Source of the DNA: a virus | Reading direction: 5' to 3' (one strand) | IMG/VR virus record: IMGVR_UViG_3300044987_001483 | Span: 1-37,567 of that record | Length of the DNA stretch: 37,567 nucleotides | Shown here: in pieces, positions 1-8,225 of the stretch | Position numbering within the stretch: the stretch's first letter is position 1 | Layout: every line of letters starts with the position of its first letter | The notes under the pieces: generated by a model | Databases searched by the model: none | What the model saw: the letters and a program-made list of their open reading frames with translations, nothing else | What the model was told of the DNA's origin: nothing | Program-made: the position numbers and the translations under genes

Positions 1-127
1 AGCAGGATCCCGCCGTCCTCCCCGAACAGGACACGCTCGGTCAGCGCGTCCGCCGCGCTCACGACTGAGAACACCAACATGCGACGGTTCGTTTCGCGGC
101 CCCAGTTTATCGACGCGACATCGGCCA
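1..127. repeat. Terminal direct repeat, left copy
   Basis: These 127 bases are identical to 37441-37567. A contig that begins and ends with the same stretch is normally a circular or circularly permuted genome opened inside a gene, and 127 is also a common assembler k-mer size. The repeat lies inside the tail-fibre reading frame, which continues across it without a stop. An assembly overlap is therefore more likely than a biological terminal repeat. Confidence 0.9.
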
Positions 128-464
128 GCGTCGTGCCCGTCACGAGGCGGCGCATCAGCATCCGGTCGTGCTTTGTGGCGCTGTACTGCTTCGCGGTGCC
201 GCCGTCAAGCGTCAACTGGCTGGCGATGTCGGCGCCGGTCGCCTGGAGCACAAGCGCGCCGGTGGAGTCGGTCGCCGTCACGTGCGCGCCGGTAATGGCC
301 GCGCCGGGGTGCGGCGTCGACGGGTAGGCATGCAGCAGGTCTACCGTGTCGCCGTTGCTGCTCGGCTCCCACGTTTCGCCCACGCTCATGCGCCGTTCGA
401 TGGCGATGATGCGCCGGACGATCTCGCCCATCCCGCCATCGTTGGTTGTCGCAGTCGCGCTCAC
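1..464 (-). CDS. Tail fibre, N-terminal part (continues at 37440 and below)
   Basis: This is the 5' part of the tail-fibre gene cut by the contig ends. From a GTG at 464-462 the frame is open to base 1 and continues in phase at 37440 down to 35835, giving about 689 residues in all. The start lies one base after the stop of the preceding tail gene at 466. An in-frame ATG at 431-429 is the alternative start. The first ~35 residues look like a short helical trimerisation segment (EIVRRIIAIERR) that would attach the fibre to the tail tip. A beta-rich region follows, with many Thr, Gly and Ser. No enzymatic motif is visible. The fibre assignment rests on position after the Gp37-like gene and on composition. 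Confidence 0.8.
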   Translation of the reverse strand, partial: MSATATTNDGGMGEIVRRIIAIERRMSVGETWEPSSNGDTVDLLHAYPSTPHPGAAITGAHVTATDSTGALVLQATGADIASQLTLDGGTAKQYSATKHDRMLMRRLVTGTTLADVASINWGRETNRRMLVFSVVSAADALTERVLFGEDGGIL

Positions 465-465
465 G

Positions 466-1593
466 TCACGCCGCCTTCAAGACGGCCGCGATCCGCTCGC
501 CGCCGCTGCTCACGTCGATGGTCACCTGTGACACGTAGCAATCGATGAGCGTGCCGTCAAACGTCGCGGTCACCTTGTCGCCCCAGGCCCAGTGCACACC
601 GTAGATGTATTGCGGCGTGTCGATGAGCGTGCCGGCGAACACCCGGCGCGGGCGCTGCGAGCGCAGGTAGGTTTCCGCCTCGTAGGCGCAGCCGGTCGTC
701 GTGGTGTAGCCGTTGCGCGCGTCCTGGAACGCCTCGCGCCGGTTGAACGGCGACGCCCGCAGCCGCGCCACCTCGCTGCTGGTCGCCGATGGCGCCGTGC
801 CGATGACGCGCGCGGTGCCGACGCCGTTGCCAGCCGCGTAGCAGTACGTCACCTCGTTCGAGTAGTCCTCGCGCAAGGCCGGGTCGCTCAGCATGCCGGA
901 CTCCTCAGACACGATGAGCGGGGATGGACCGGCAGTGGTTCTGTCCACGCCGCGCTGCCCGGCGTAGGTCTGGAACACCCACGCCGCGGATGACGCCGCG
1001 TAGATGTCGAAGTAGATCGGCTTGCCCAGCGCCGTCGATGCGTCGCACAGTTCCTGTGCGCATTGCAGCACGTTGCGGTAAGCCATGCTCTTCGTCACCG
1101 TGGCCCCGCGCCCGACATCCGCCGCGACGCTCAGCCACGTGGTAAGCCCGCGCGCCGCCTCGCCTACGCTGGCGCCCATGTTCTCGCGCACAATGGCCTT
1201 GATTACATCGTCGGCGCTGTCGGTCTTGTCGGCGCCAGCGGTGCCCGTGGACGCGTACACGATGCGCCGCGACAGCAGTTCCACAAGCGGGACAGCGCCG
1301 ATGGTGTAGCGCAGCGCGCCGTCCGCGCGCGTCTTGCCCCAGTCGCGCACCAGCCACACGGTATCGGTCAGCAGGCTGGACACGCCGTCGCCCGGCTTGC
1401 GGATCACTTCAATCTGCATGTCGGGACGCAGCCATGAGTAGGGGAATGAGTCCGGCGTCGCAATGTCCAGCGCGCCGATTTCGTTGGTGATGCGGACGGC
1501 GCGCAGGGACGTGAACGCGTCGATGCACGCGACGTGCGAGCCGTCCGGCGTGTTCAGCCACACCTGGTACTCGGTCGCCACGTCACACCCCAT
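466..1593 (-). CDS. Gp37-like tail-tip protein
   Basis: A 375-residue tail protein that resembles the ReqiPepy6 Gp37-like/Tal family, which lies below the distal tail protein and forms the tail-tip hub. It starts with a compact beta domain (YQVWLNTPDG, then a segment around LRAVRITNEIGALDI) and ends with a typical hub beta domain (WGDKVTATFDGTLIDCYVSQVTIDV). These are features of hub proteins that bind the fibre. The ATG at 1593 overlaps the preceding stop by 11 bases, and a GTG at 1581 is an alternative. It lies between the Dit-like gene and the fibre, the usual place for this family. No peptidase motif is visible. Confidence 0.75.
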   Translation of the reverse strand: MGCDVATEYQVWLNTPDGSHVACIDAFTSLRAVRITNEIGALDIATPDSFPYSWLRPDMQIEVIRKPGDGVSSLLTDTVWLVRDWGKTRADGALRYTIGAVPLVELLSRRIVYASTGTAGADKTDSADDVIKAIVRENMGASVGEAARGLTTWLSVAADVGRGATVTKSMAYRNVLQCAQELCDASTALGKPIYFDIYAASSAAWVFQTYAGQRGVDRTTAGPSPLIVSEESGMLSDPALREDYSNEVTYCYAAGNGVGTARVIGTAPSATSSEVARLRASPFNRREAFQDARNGYTTTTGCAYEAETYLRSQRPRRVFAGTLIDTPQYIYGVHWAWGDKVTATFDGTLIDCYVSQVTIDVSSGGERIAAVLKAA

Positions 1594-3580
1594 CCGCCGA
1601 CCAGTACCGGTCGCGCCACTCGATCTGCGCCGTGATGGTCGGCGCGCCGGCCGTCGTCACCAGCACCGCGATTTTGTTGGCGCCGGGCGCAAGCGCGAAG
1701 GTTTGCAGCCCGGTGCCAGCGACCACCTTGCTCAGCAGGTTGCCCTTGTAGTCGCTGGTAATCGACTTCACGCCCGGCGTCAGGTCAATCGTGACCGTCT
1801 CGCCGTCGCCCAGGCCATACGGCAAGATGATTTCCTTGCCCGTTGTCCAGTTGACGACGCTTTGGATCGTGGCGCTTGTGCCTCCCGCGCGCTTGATGGT
1901 GATGGTCGGGTAGGCGTTGGCGGTGCCGCCGTTGGTGACAGTCGTCACCGCTGGCGCGACAGCAGTCCCCGCCGTGTTGAAGCCGACGTACACCCGGCCG
2001 TAGGTGTCGACCGCCACCGCGCGCGACGCCGCGCTGCCGGGCATGTCGATGTCCAGCGAGTGCCACGCGCCATCACTGAACACGGAGAACTGGTCAAGCA
2101 GCGTGACGCGCCCCGATGTGGTGATGTTCTGGCACGCCGCGTACAGGCGCCCATCGTCGCCTGCCGCGATGTCGTAGACAACTTCGCCCGGCGTCGTCCC
2201 TCCCAGGCCGGCCCCGACCGGCGCCCAGCCTGAGCCGTTCCATTGCGCCACGCGCCTGGCCGTTGCGCTGTCGGCCAGCGTAAAGCCGCCGCCCGCATAC
2301 AGCATCTGGTCGGCGCCGTACTCCAGCGCGTACACCGAAGCCCCCACCGATGTCGACTCGTACATGCCGGCGCCCATCGCCGTCCAGGTAGCGCCGCTTT
2401 TCTGAGCGACGGATGCAGCCGCCACACCGTTGATGGCCCCAAAGGCCCCGCCGACCACGGGAGTTTCGCCGTCCGGCGCGATGCGCACCGCAGTCACCCA
2501 CGATGTCGGCGCGGTCGTGTAGTCGCTGGTACTCCAGTCGCCTACGTCATAGTCCCACTTCACGAGATACTTTTGTAGCGCGTTCGTCGTCCCTCCAATC
2601 GCGCGCGTCGCCGTGAACGTCCCGCCCACCCAAACGTCGTTGTTGTCGGCGCGCGCAATCGAGTACACGACGCCGCCCCAAACGCCCTCAGACCATGACC
2701 AGTGCGTCGAATCGAACCATGTGCCGGTGACGGTCTGAAACGATGCGATGGAATCGAACGTGTACGGGCCGGCAGTCGTGAATCGCCCCCCGACGAACAT
2801 CTCGCCATTCGCCCCAAACTCAATTGCCGCAACCGCTGCCTGCGTTGATGTCGTGTACGCGACACCCTCGCCGCACGTCCCCCACTTTGAACCGTCCCAG
2901 TACGTGACGCAGTTCACCGTCAGCGCAGTCCCGCCGCCCGTGCCGTTGTACGCCGTGGCGAACGCGCCGCCGACGTACACGTTGCCGGTCATCGGGTGGA
3001 CGTTGATGTCGACAACCTCGCCCGACAGCCCGCCCGCCATCGATTGCCACGTGCCATCCGTCCCGCGCATCATGATGTAGTTGGCGTCGGTGACATCGCG
3101 CGAAGTCAGCAGCGCCGCCGTAGTCACGCCGCCCGCCGTCGTCTCGTACACACACCAGGTCGGGTCTACAGCCGCCAGCCGCAGCGCGAATGGATGCAGC
3201 GACTCGGCCGCGGTGTAGTCCATCTCCAGCCCGCCATCGTAGCGGACGGGTATCTCCAGGCACTCCGTCCCCGATGTCGAGCCGTAGTAGCGCAGCAGGA
3301 ACGTCTCGCCGTCGAGCGCGTCCCGGTTGATGGCATCGATGAGCGACTTGCGCGCCGCGTGAAACTGGTACTGCGTCTTCTGCTCATAGACGCAGGCAAG
3401 CTGTATCACGCGCTCGCGGGCGATGGTGCGCTGATGCGCCGCGCCGTCGCTGAGCGAGTAGCGCGTGATGATGTTGTCGGTCGGCGGCATGCCGGCCCCG
3501 GTGACGCCCGTTACGCGGATGCCGTAGGTCGAGTACAGGTCGTGCTCGGCTGTCCCGATGACCAGCTTCCAGTCGCTCAC
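1583..3580 (-). CDS. Distal tail protein (Dit-like) with an inserted seven-repeat beta-propeller
   Basis: This 665-residue protein starts at a GTG (3580-3578), just after the tape-measure stop. Residues 1 to ~150 read as a Dit N-terminal beta domain. Residues ~550-665 read as the C-terminal galectin-like part (ITIKRAGGTSATIQ, then ANKIAVLVTTAG and IEWRDRYWSADG). Between them are seven repeats with a YVGGxF core at residues 200-207, 260-267, 315-322, 373-380, 427-433, 478-484 and 529-534. They are spaced about 50-60 residues apart, and the last two are degenerate. This period fits a seven-bladed propeller. Ordinary Dit proteins are ~250-350 residues, so the insert roughly doubles the protein. 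It could add a sugar- or receptor-binding ring to the tail tip. Dit is inferred from order and fold pattern; the repeats are seen directly. Confidence 0.75.
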   Translation of the reverse strand: MSDWKLVIGTAEHDLYSTYGIRVTGVTGAGMPPTDNIITRYSLSDGAAHQRTIARERVIQLACVYEQKTQYQFHAARKSLIDAINRDALDGETFLLRYYGSTSGTECLEIPVRYDGGLEMDYTAAESLHPFALRLAAVDPTWCVYETTAGGVTTAALLTSRDVTDANYIMMRGTDGTWQSMAGGLSGEVVDINVHPMTGNVYVGGAFATAYNGTGGGTALTVNCVTYWDGSKWGTCGEGVAYTTSTQAAVAAIEFGANGEMFVGGRFTTAGPYTFDSIASFQTVTGTWFDSTHWSWSEGVWGGVVYSIARADNNDVWVGGTFTATRAIGGTTNALQKYLVKWDYDVGDWSTSDYTTAPTSWVTAVRIAPDGETPVVGGAFGAINGVAAASVAQKSGATWTAMGAGMYESTSVGASVYALEYGADQMLYAGGGFTLADSATARRVAQWNGSGWAPVGAGLGGTTPGEVVYDIAAGDDGRLYAACQNITTSGRVTLLDQFSVFSDGAWHSLDIDMPGSAASRAVAVDTYGRVYVGFNTAGTAVAPAVTTVTNGGTANAYPTITIKRAGGTSATIQSVVNWTTGKEIILPYGLGDGETVTIDLTPGVKSITSDYKGNLLSKVVAGTGLQTFALAPGANKIAVLVTTAGAPTITAQIEWRDRYWSADGV

Positions 3581-3581
3581 A

Positions 3582-5525
3582 TCACACCCCCGCCATAGCG
3601 CGCATGAGCGCAAAGGACGATTGCGGCTCGTTGGTCGGCCCCGCGCCGTAGGTCGGCGAGTAGTTCCACGTGTTCGTGATGGTTCCGCCCTGCCGTGGCG
3701 TGAATAGCTCCGGCCCGCGCTCGCCGACGATGTAGGGCATGCCGGACTCGACCGGGCCACCCCATGCGCGACCGTTACCCGGCAGGCCGGGGATGATTGA
3801 CTCTTCGGCCGCTTTGCGCTTCTCCATGAATTGCTGCGGGGTATATTTCCCAGGCGCCCAACCAAATATGTCCTCGTTGAGCTTCTTACTAAGTTCGTTC
3901 TGCCGCGTCCAATCGCCTGTTTCTATGCCTTGCACGAGCGACTGCCAGTATTGCCCAATCGAGATGGCCGTCCCGCCCGCCGCAAGCTCGCGCTTCTTTT
4001 CGTTGTCGATGAACTGCTGTGTTGCCTTCGCGTGATCTGGCCCGATGGTACGGTTGTACTTCTCGGCCGCGGCAGTCAGTCCGCCCCAGCCTTCCTTTTC
4101 CACGATGCGGATATTGTCCAGCCACTCGCCCGCGCTGAAGCGCCCAAACAGATCCATTGCCGCCTTCGACTTTTCGGTCTCGCCTTGCGACAATATCATC
4201 GCCTGCTTCATTGAATCCGGCCAGGCGTTCTGCGTCATGTTGCGCTGCAAGTCGTCATTCGCCACGCCCACGTTGTTTAGCGCGTCTACCAGCATGACGT
4301 ACTTTTCCAGTGGCGTAGACCGGTTGTACTTATCCATGTCGATGCCCAGCCGTTGCATTGCCGCGCTCGTGCTGTTCACCGCGTCAGTAGTCGCCGATGC
4401 CGCTGCCGCACCAGCCGCCGCCAAGTCCTGCATCTGCCGCGCGTACTGCTTCGCCTCGCGCGCCGATGCCTTCTCGGCCGCGGCTTCCATGCGCGTCTGC
4501 GCCTTGTCGAAGGCCGCGACACGTTCGGCGTTGGCCTCACGCTCCAGCGCGATGCGCTCCTGTAGCGCCTCGCGTTCCATCGCAATCTGCTCGCGCACCG
4601 CCTGCTCGCGCGCGTTGTACTCGCGCTCGGCAATCTCCGCGCGCCGCTGTTCGTCCGTGGTGATGGCGTCCTTGCGCGCCTGCGTCCGTCCGCTCAGCGC
4701 GGCAAGCTCAGCCGCCAGCGCGCGTTTGCCAAGCTCGGTATCGGCGTTGGCGAACTGCGATTCGATGGCGGCGCGTTCGTCGGCGCTCTCGCCGTCAATC
4801 TCGGCGAACTGGTCGGCGATCTCGCGCATGCGGTCAAGGCGCGACAGGTCGTAGTCGCGCCGCATCATGTAGATGTCGCGCTCGTAGCCGGCGACCTTGC
4901 GGGACGAATCGCGCTCGAAGTCGGCGATCTTGCGCGTCACATCCCGCGCCGCGTCGACGCGCTGCTCGCCCAGGTCGCCCAGGCGCTCGGCCAGGCTCTC
5001 GGCCGCGTCGCCGACGCGTTGGGCGTGGTCTTCCTCAAGCCGCGCGAGTTGGTTACCAAACTTGCCAGTTGCCGCGCCGGCCGCAGTCGCCGCGCGCGCC
5101 TCGTCGTCAAGCCGCTGGTTGAGCATGGCGAACGATGTGCCGACACGCTGAACGCTCGCGCCCGCCATCTCGATGCCGGTGGCGAACACGGACGACGCCT
5201 CCATGCCGACGCCGGTGATGTCCGAGAACTGGTCGACGATCAGAAACCAGTCTTTAGCCGCGCCCGATGCCGCGCCAATGGCTGCGATGGCCGCGGCGGC
5301 GGCGCCCGCGATTGGTACGATGCCGACGAGGCTGGCCGCGAGGCCCTCGAAGTTGATCTTCCCGGTACTCGCAGCCGTGAGCGCAGTTTGGCCCAGCGAC
5401 GATAGGCCCTGCTTCGTTTTGCCGGCTTCGTTGTCGATCTTCTTGACCGACTCGGCCACCTGGCCCATAGTGCGGCTGGCGTTGTCGGTCGCGTTGACTT
5501 CAAGCTCTACTTTCTTCTTTGCCAC
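3582..5525 (-). CDS. Tail tape measure protein
   Basis: A 647-residue tape measure that sets tail length and chaperones tail assembly. It starts at a GTG (5525) with GAGG six bases upstream. The N-terminus has the typical coiled pattern MAKKKVELEVNATDNASRT. Residues ~60-100 are a hydrophobic Ala/Gly-rich segment that could cross a membrane during DNA entry. A very long charged coiled coil rich in Glu, Arg and Ala follows (residues ~160-370). The C-terminus ends in Gly- and Pro-rich sequence with a VGERGPELFTP motif common in tape measures. Using the usual ~0.15 nm per residue, the tail would be roughly 95-100 nm. It follows the frameshifted chaperone pair, as is standard in siphophages. Confidence 0.9.
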   Translation of the reverse strand: MAKKKVELEVNATDNASRTMGQVAESVKKIDNEAGKTKQGLSSLGQTALTAASTGKINFEGLAASLVGIVPIAGAAAAAIAAIGAASGAAKDWFLIVDQFSDITGVGMEASSVFATGIEMAGASVQRVGTSFAMLNQRLDDEARAATAAGAATGKFGNQLARLEEDHAQRVGDAAESLAERLGDLGEQRVDAARDVTRKIADFERDSSRKVAGYERDIYMMRRDYDLSRLDRMREIADQFAEIDGESADERAAIESQFANADTELGKRALAAELAALSGRTQARKDAITTDEQRRAEIAEREYNAREQAVREQIAMEREALQERIALEREANAERVAAFDKAQTRMEAAAEKASAREAKQYARQMQDLAAAGAAAASATTDAVNSTSAAMQRLGIDMDKYNRSTPLEKYVMLVDALNNVGVANDDLQRNMTQNAWPDSMKQAMILSQGETEKSKAAMDLFGRFSAGEWLDNIRIVEKEGWGGLTAAAEKYNRTIGPDHAKATQQFIDNEKKRELAAGGTAISIGQYWQSLVQGIETGDWTRQNELSKKLNEDIFGWAPGKYTPQQFMEKRKAAEESIIPGLPGNGRAWGGPVESGMPYIVGERGPELFTPRQGGTITNTWNYSPTYGAGPTNEPQSSFALMRAMAGV

Positions 5526-5540
5526 GTCAGCCTCGCCGCT

Positions 5541-5962
5541 TTAGCCACGTCTCTTTAGCCTCGCCTCAATCCCCAAACACGTCAGATGCCGGTTGACTGT
5601 CCGCGCGTCCGGCAGTTGCGCGGGCGGGCAGTGGTACACGTCCCGGCACAGCACCAGCTCCAGGTACTCTGGCGGCATCGGCCACCCCGCCGCCAGATGC
5701 GCGGTCATGCGCTCCTTGAGGGTGTGGCCTCCGCTTTTGGGTTGGCATCTTCCGACAGCGCGTCGTAGATGGCCGAGAGACACTCCGTCCACCTGCGCCA
5801 CGGCACCGCCGCGCCGGCCGGCCCCATCAGGCGCACGATGAGGTCGGCGATCTCGGCGCGCGTCGCCTTGCCTTGCCCGACGCGCGCCAACAGCGACCAG
5901 TCGCCGATGGCGAGCGCGTCCAAGTTGACCGCTGGGAGTGCTGGCTTCTGGGTATCGTCCAT
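5541..5962 (-). CDS. Tail assembly chaperone GT fusion, by -1 frameshift
   Basis: This is the frameshift product joining the 85-residue G protein to the downstream frame. Ribosomes reading C CCA AAA at 5741-5735 can slip back one base. Translation then continues through SGGHTLKERM to a stop at 5541, giving about 140 residues (76 from the G frame and 64 from the T frame). The T frame has no good start of its own and lies directly before the tape measure gene. The layout matches the lambda G/GT pair, whose products bind the tape measure and the tail-tube protein during assembly. The G/GT assignment is from position and the slippery site; sequence similarity to known chaperones is low. Confidence 0.75.
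5705..5962 (-). CDS. Tail assembly chaperone G, zero-frame product
   Basis: An 85-residue acidic to neutral, helical protein that begins one base after the stop of the major tail gene and ends in TPSRSA. It is the unshifted product of the chaperone pair. In phages of this kind the G protein is made in large excess over the fused GT form. Residues 35-75 (TRAEIADLIVRLMGPAG, then WTECLSAIYDALSED) form amphipathic helices. No other domain can be recognised. Its role is assigned from its position between the tube gene and the tape measure, and from the slippery site near its 3' end. Confidence 0.75.
   Translation of the reverse strand: MDDTQKPALPAVNLDALAIGDWSLLARVGQGKATRAEIADLIVRLMGPAGAAVPWRRWTECLSAIYDALSEDANPKAEATPSRSA
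5735..5741 (-). promoter_or_regulatory. Programmed -1 frameshift site CCCAAAA
   Basis: On the minus strand the heptamer reads C CCA AAA in the G frame, an exact X XXY YYZ slippery site. The two frames overlap from 5801 to 5705. Switching frame here keeps an open frame down to 5541. GC-rich sequence that could pair follows, but I did not resolve a clear pseudoknot by eye. Confidence 0.8.
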
Positions 5963-5963
5963 C

Positions 5964-6434
5964 CTATGCCTGCGTGCTGGTGGCGATGGACGCCGTGAGC
6001 AGAACCATTTCCACCGCGACCGGGTCGGCGCTGTTCGCGGCCCCGGCCGGGTAGGCGAGGTTCTTAAACACGCTGTTGCTGTACAGCGTCGTGTACACCC
6101 ACTCGTTTGTTGCCAGGCCCGACACGCCCTTCGGAACCCACTTCAAGCCGACCGCCGTGCCGGCCAGGTAGTAGGGCAGCAGCGCGACATACGGCGCGGT
6201 CGTCGACTCCTCGGTGTAGATGGCGACCATCGTTACTGTCAAGGGCGCGCGCTTGCCTTTGCCCAGGATGGCCGTGTCGCCGTCAAAGGTGTACGCCTCG
6301 CCCGATGCGCGCTCGCCGCCCGTCACGGCGATGGAGTTGGCGAAGCCGGAGCAGTCCGTCCATGTGGTGCTGCCGTCCGTGGTGTAGGCCACGGTGCAAT
6401 CCTTAAACGTCATCGCGTTGGCTGTCTGTGCCAT
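5964..6434 (-). CDS. Major tail (tube) protein
   Basis: A 156-residue beta-rich protein that would polymerise into the tail tube. It begins MAQTANAMTFKDCTVAYTTDG and has the segments TFDGDTAILGKGKRAPLTVTMVAIYTEE and LLTASIATSTQA, as in tube proteins of the lambda gpV/HK97 type. It is short but within the range for that family. It lies between the tail terminator and the frameshifted chaperones, its usual place. The assignment rests on position, length and beta-rich composition. Confidence 0.8.
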   Translation of the reverse strand: MAQTANAMTFKDCTVAYTTDGSTTWTDCSGFANSIAVTGGERASGEAYTFDGDTAILGKGKRAPLTVTMVAIYTEESTTAPYVALLPYYLAGTAVGLKWVPKGVSGLATNEWVYTTLYSNSVFKNLAYPAGAANSADPVAVEMVLLTASIATSTQA

Positions 6435-6445
6435 GTCTGTTTACC

Positions 6446-6895
6446 TCAGTTGAACTCTTGCACCCAGAACGACAAGCGCGCCCCGTGGTACGTCACTCCC
6501 GTTTCATCCTGCACCGGCCCGACTGTCGGCGTGCCATACGGCCGGATGTCGTATGCGCCGGTTGGCGTTTCGTTCGCCATGATCGCTGCCTGAATCGCAG
6601 CGACTGCCGTCAACATGCCGCGGTACCCGGTGAACAGCGACACGCCCTCAGCCACCGGCGCGTAGTAGAGAATGTAGCTCAGCACGTACTCCACGCTGTA
6701 GGCCCGCGCCGTCAGCACGCGCCCGGACAGTCGCTCGACTGTCACGTCTGAAACGAAGTTCACCGGGTCCGGCGCCAGCATCGGCGCGCGCATCGGCTGC
6801 ACCGCTTCGGGTATGGCGTTCGTTGAGCGCACCGTCACACCCGCGATGGACAGTCCCGCGATCCAGTCGGCGACCGAGTTGTATCCGAATGCCAT
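6446..6895 (-). CDS. Tail terminator / tail completion protein
   Basis: A 149-residue protein starting MAFGYNSVADWIAGLSI. Its ATG overlaps the upstream TAA as TAATG, so the two genes are translationally coupled. Tail terminators cap the tail tube and join it to the head. They are alpha/beta proteins of about 130-160 residues encoded between the connector and the tube protein, as here. The N-terminal helix, the central strands (VNFVSDVTVERLSGRV) and the C-terminal strand (YHGARLSFWVQEFN) fit that fold. No specific motif proves it. Confidence 0.65.
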   Translation of the reverse strand: MAFGYNSVADWIAGLSIAGVTVRSTNAIPEAVQPMRAPMLAPDPVNFVSDVTVERLSGRVLTARAYSVEYVLSYILYYAPVAEGVSLFTGYRGMLTAVAAIQAAIMANETPTGAYDIRPYGTPTVGPVQDETGVTYHGARLSFWVQEFN

Positions 6896-7713
6896 TATCC
6901 GAAGCTCACCTTCACCAACTCAAGCGCGCTCACCTGCCGCGCGATGTGCTGGCGAACATCCTTCGGCGTGCTGAATGCCACGCCCCCGACGTTGACCGAC
7001 TCGCCCACCGGGTTGTTTCGCAGCCGGTAGTAGGCCACCGCGCTCTCTTTGCACACCTGTTCTACTTCCTCGAACGTCCACCGGTACACGATGGCGCTGG
7101 TCGTGTGCGTCGTGGCTGTCGCGCCGTTGACGGCCCGGACGACGGTCGCCGAGCCGGCCACCACGGACGCGTACAGGTATTCACTGTCGATCTTCAGCAG
7201 GTCGCCGGAGTGCAACACGCTCGGCGTCACGCTCAGGCTGGTGCCGGTCGTCGTCGTGACTGCCGCCGTCAGCACCGCGCCGACATTGGCCCAGGCGCTG
7301 CCGTAGCGCACGTGGTAGCCCCAGATGCCCGTCACCGCGATGGCGCCCTCGCTGTTGCCGCTCGAGTCCGTTTCCCAGGTGTCGCCGCTCGAAGGCAACA
7401 GCCGCACCTCGTTTTTTACGTCCTCGTTGAGCGGGTAGAGCTTGTAGTCCGCCGACGCTATCGCCACGCCGTCGCCGTTGGTGATGGTCGTGAGCGCCAG
7501 CAGATCGGCGTCAAGGCGCAGGGATGCGCCAACCGGCGTGTCGTAGTAGCGCGTTTCGATGCGCGGGTAGCACTCCCGACTCGCGGCCGCGTCGATGTCG
7601 CGCGACGCCGCGCGGATCAGCGAGCGCAGCAGGTCGTCCTGCGTCGTTTCGCTGGCCGCCAGGTAGTCGGCGCGCAGTGCGTCGATGGTCGTGTAGTCGG
7701 CGTAGATGGCCAC
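6895..7713 (-). CDS. Head-tail connector (gp6-like) with a middle insertion
   Basis: A 272-residue protein with a GTG start preceded by GGAGG. The first ~60 residues (YTTIDALRADYLAAS, LLRSLIRAASRDIDAAASR) are the alpha-helical pattern of the HK97 gp6/DUF3199-like connector that sits on the portal. Residues ~85-215 are an inserted beta-rich part with Thr/Ser-rich strands. The last 50 residues return to helix (EEVEQVCKESAVAYYRLRNN). The family is usually 100-200 residues, so the insertion is extra. It is encoded between the head genes and the tail terminator, as expected. Confidence 0.65.
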   Translation of the reverse strand: MAIYADYTTIDALRADYLAASETTQDDLLRSLIRAASRDIDAAASRECYPRIETRYYDTPVGASLRLDADLLALTTITNGDGVAIASADYKLYPLNEDVKNEVRLLPSSGDTWETDSSGNSEGAIAVTGIWGYHVRYGSAWANVGAVLTAAVTTTTGTSLSVTPSVLHSGDLLKIDSEYLYASVVAGSATVVRAVNGATATTHTTSAIVYRWTFEEVEQVCKESAVAYYRLRNNPVGESVNVGGVAFSTPKDVRQHIARQVSALELVKVSFG

Positions 7714-7715
7714 GA

Positions 7716-8225
7716 CTACACCTCCACCTCGTAGAACGTAGCGGAGACCAGGATGTCGCCAGTCGTTCCGGCGTTGTTCGTCGCCACGAGCAGGTACTTG
7801 GCCCCGGCTTCAGCCACCCACTCAGGCCCGCGCACCGGGTCGCCCAGCGTCATCAGCGCGCCGATGGCGGTGCCGGCTGTCGTGATCGTCGGCGTGTGCT
7901 TGATGGCCGTGGTCGGCGTCAGTGCCTTCAACGTCCGGTTCAGGTTGTACGCCACGCACGCCGTGCCGAGCGTTGTCGTTGTGCCCTCGTAGAGCACCGC
8001 GGTCACCTTGCCTTCCGCCGCCACCTCAAACGCCATGTGCGCGATGATTGCGGAACCCGCTGTTACCGCGATGGACGCAGTGCCGGCGTCTGCGATGTCG
8101 GCGGCGAGGTACTCGACATGGAACATCGCGCCGTCATGCGCCAGCGCCAGATCGCGCGCGATGGTCTTCATCTCGCCGACCGGCCCCGGCGTGAAGGCGC
8201 TAAGGTTGCTCTTGCTTACTGCCAT
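7716..8225 (-). CDS. Structural protein, possible head decoration
   Basis: A 169-residue protein rich in Ala and Thr with alternating beta strands, for example GTASIAVTAGSAIIAHMAFEV. Its ATG has GGAGG seven bases upstream and overlaps the end of the glycosyltransferase gene by 26 bases. It lies between the head genes and the connector. A second beta-rich small protein sits just after the capsid gene (9024-9404). The composition and place suggest an accessory head or decoration protein. I recognise no named domain. Confidence 0.45.
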   Translation of the reverse strand: MAVSKSNLSAFTPGPVGEMKTIARDLALAHDGAMFHVEYLAADIADAGTASIAVTAGSAIIAHMAFEVAAEGKVTAVLYEGTTTTLGTACVAYNLNRTLKALTPTTAIKHTPTITTAGTAIGALMTLGDPVRGPEWVAEAGAKYLLVATNNAGTTGDILVSATFYEVEV

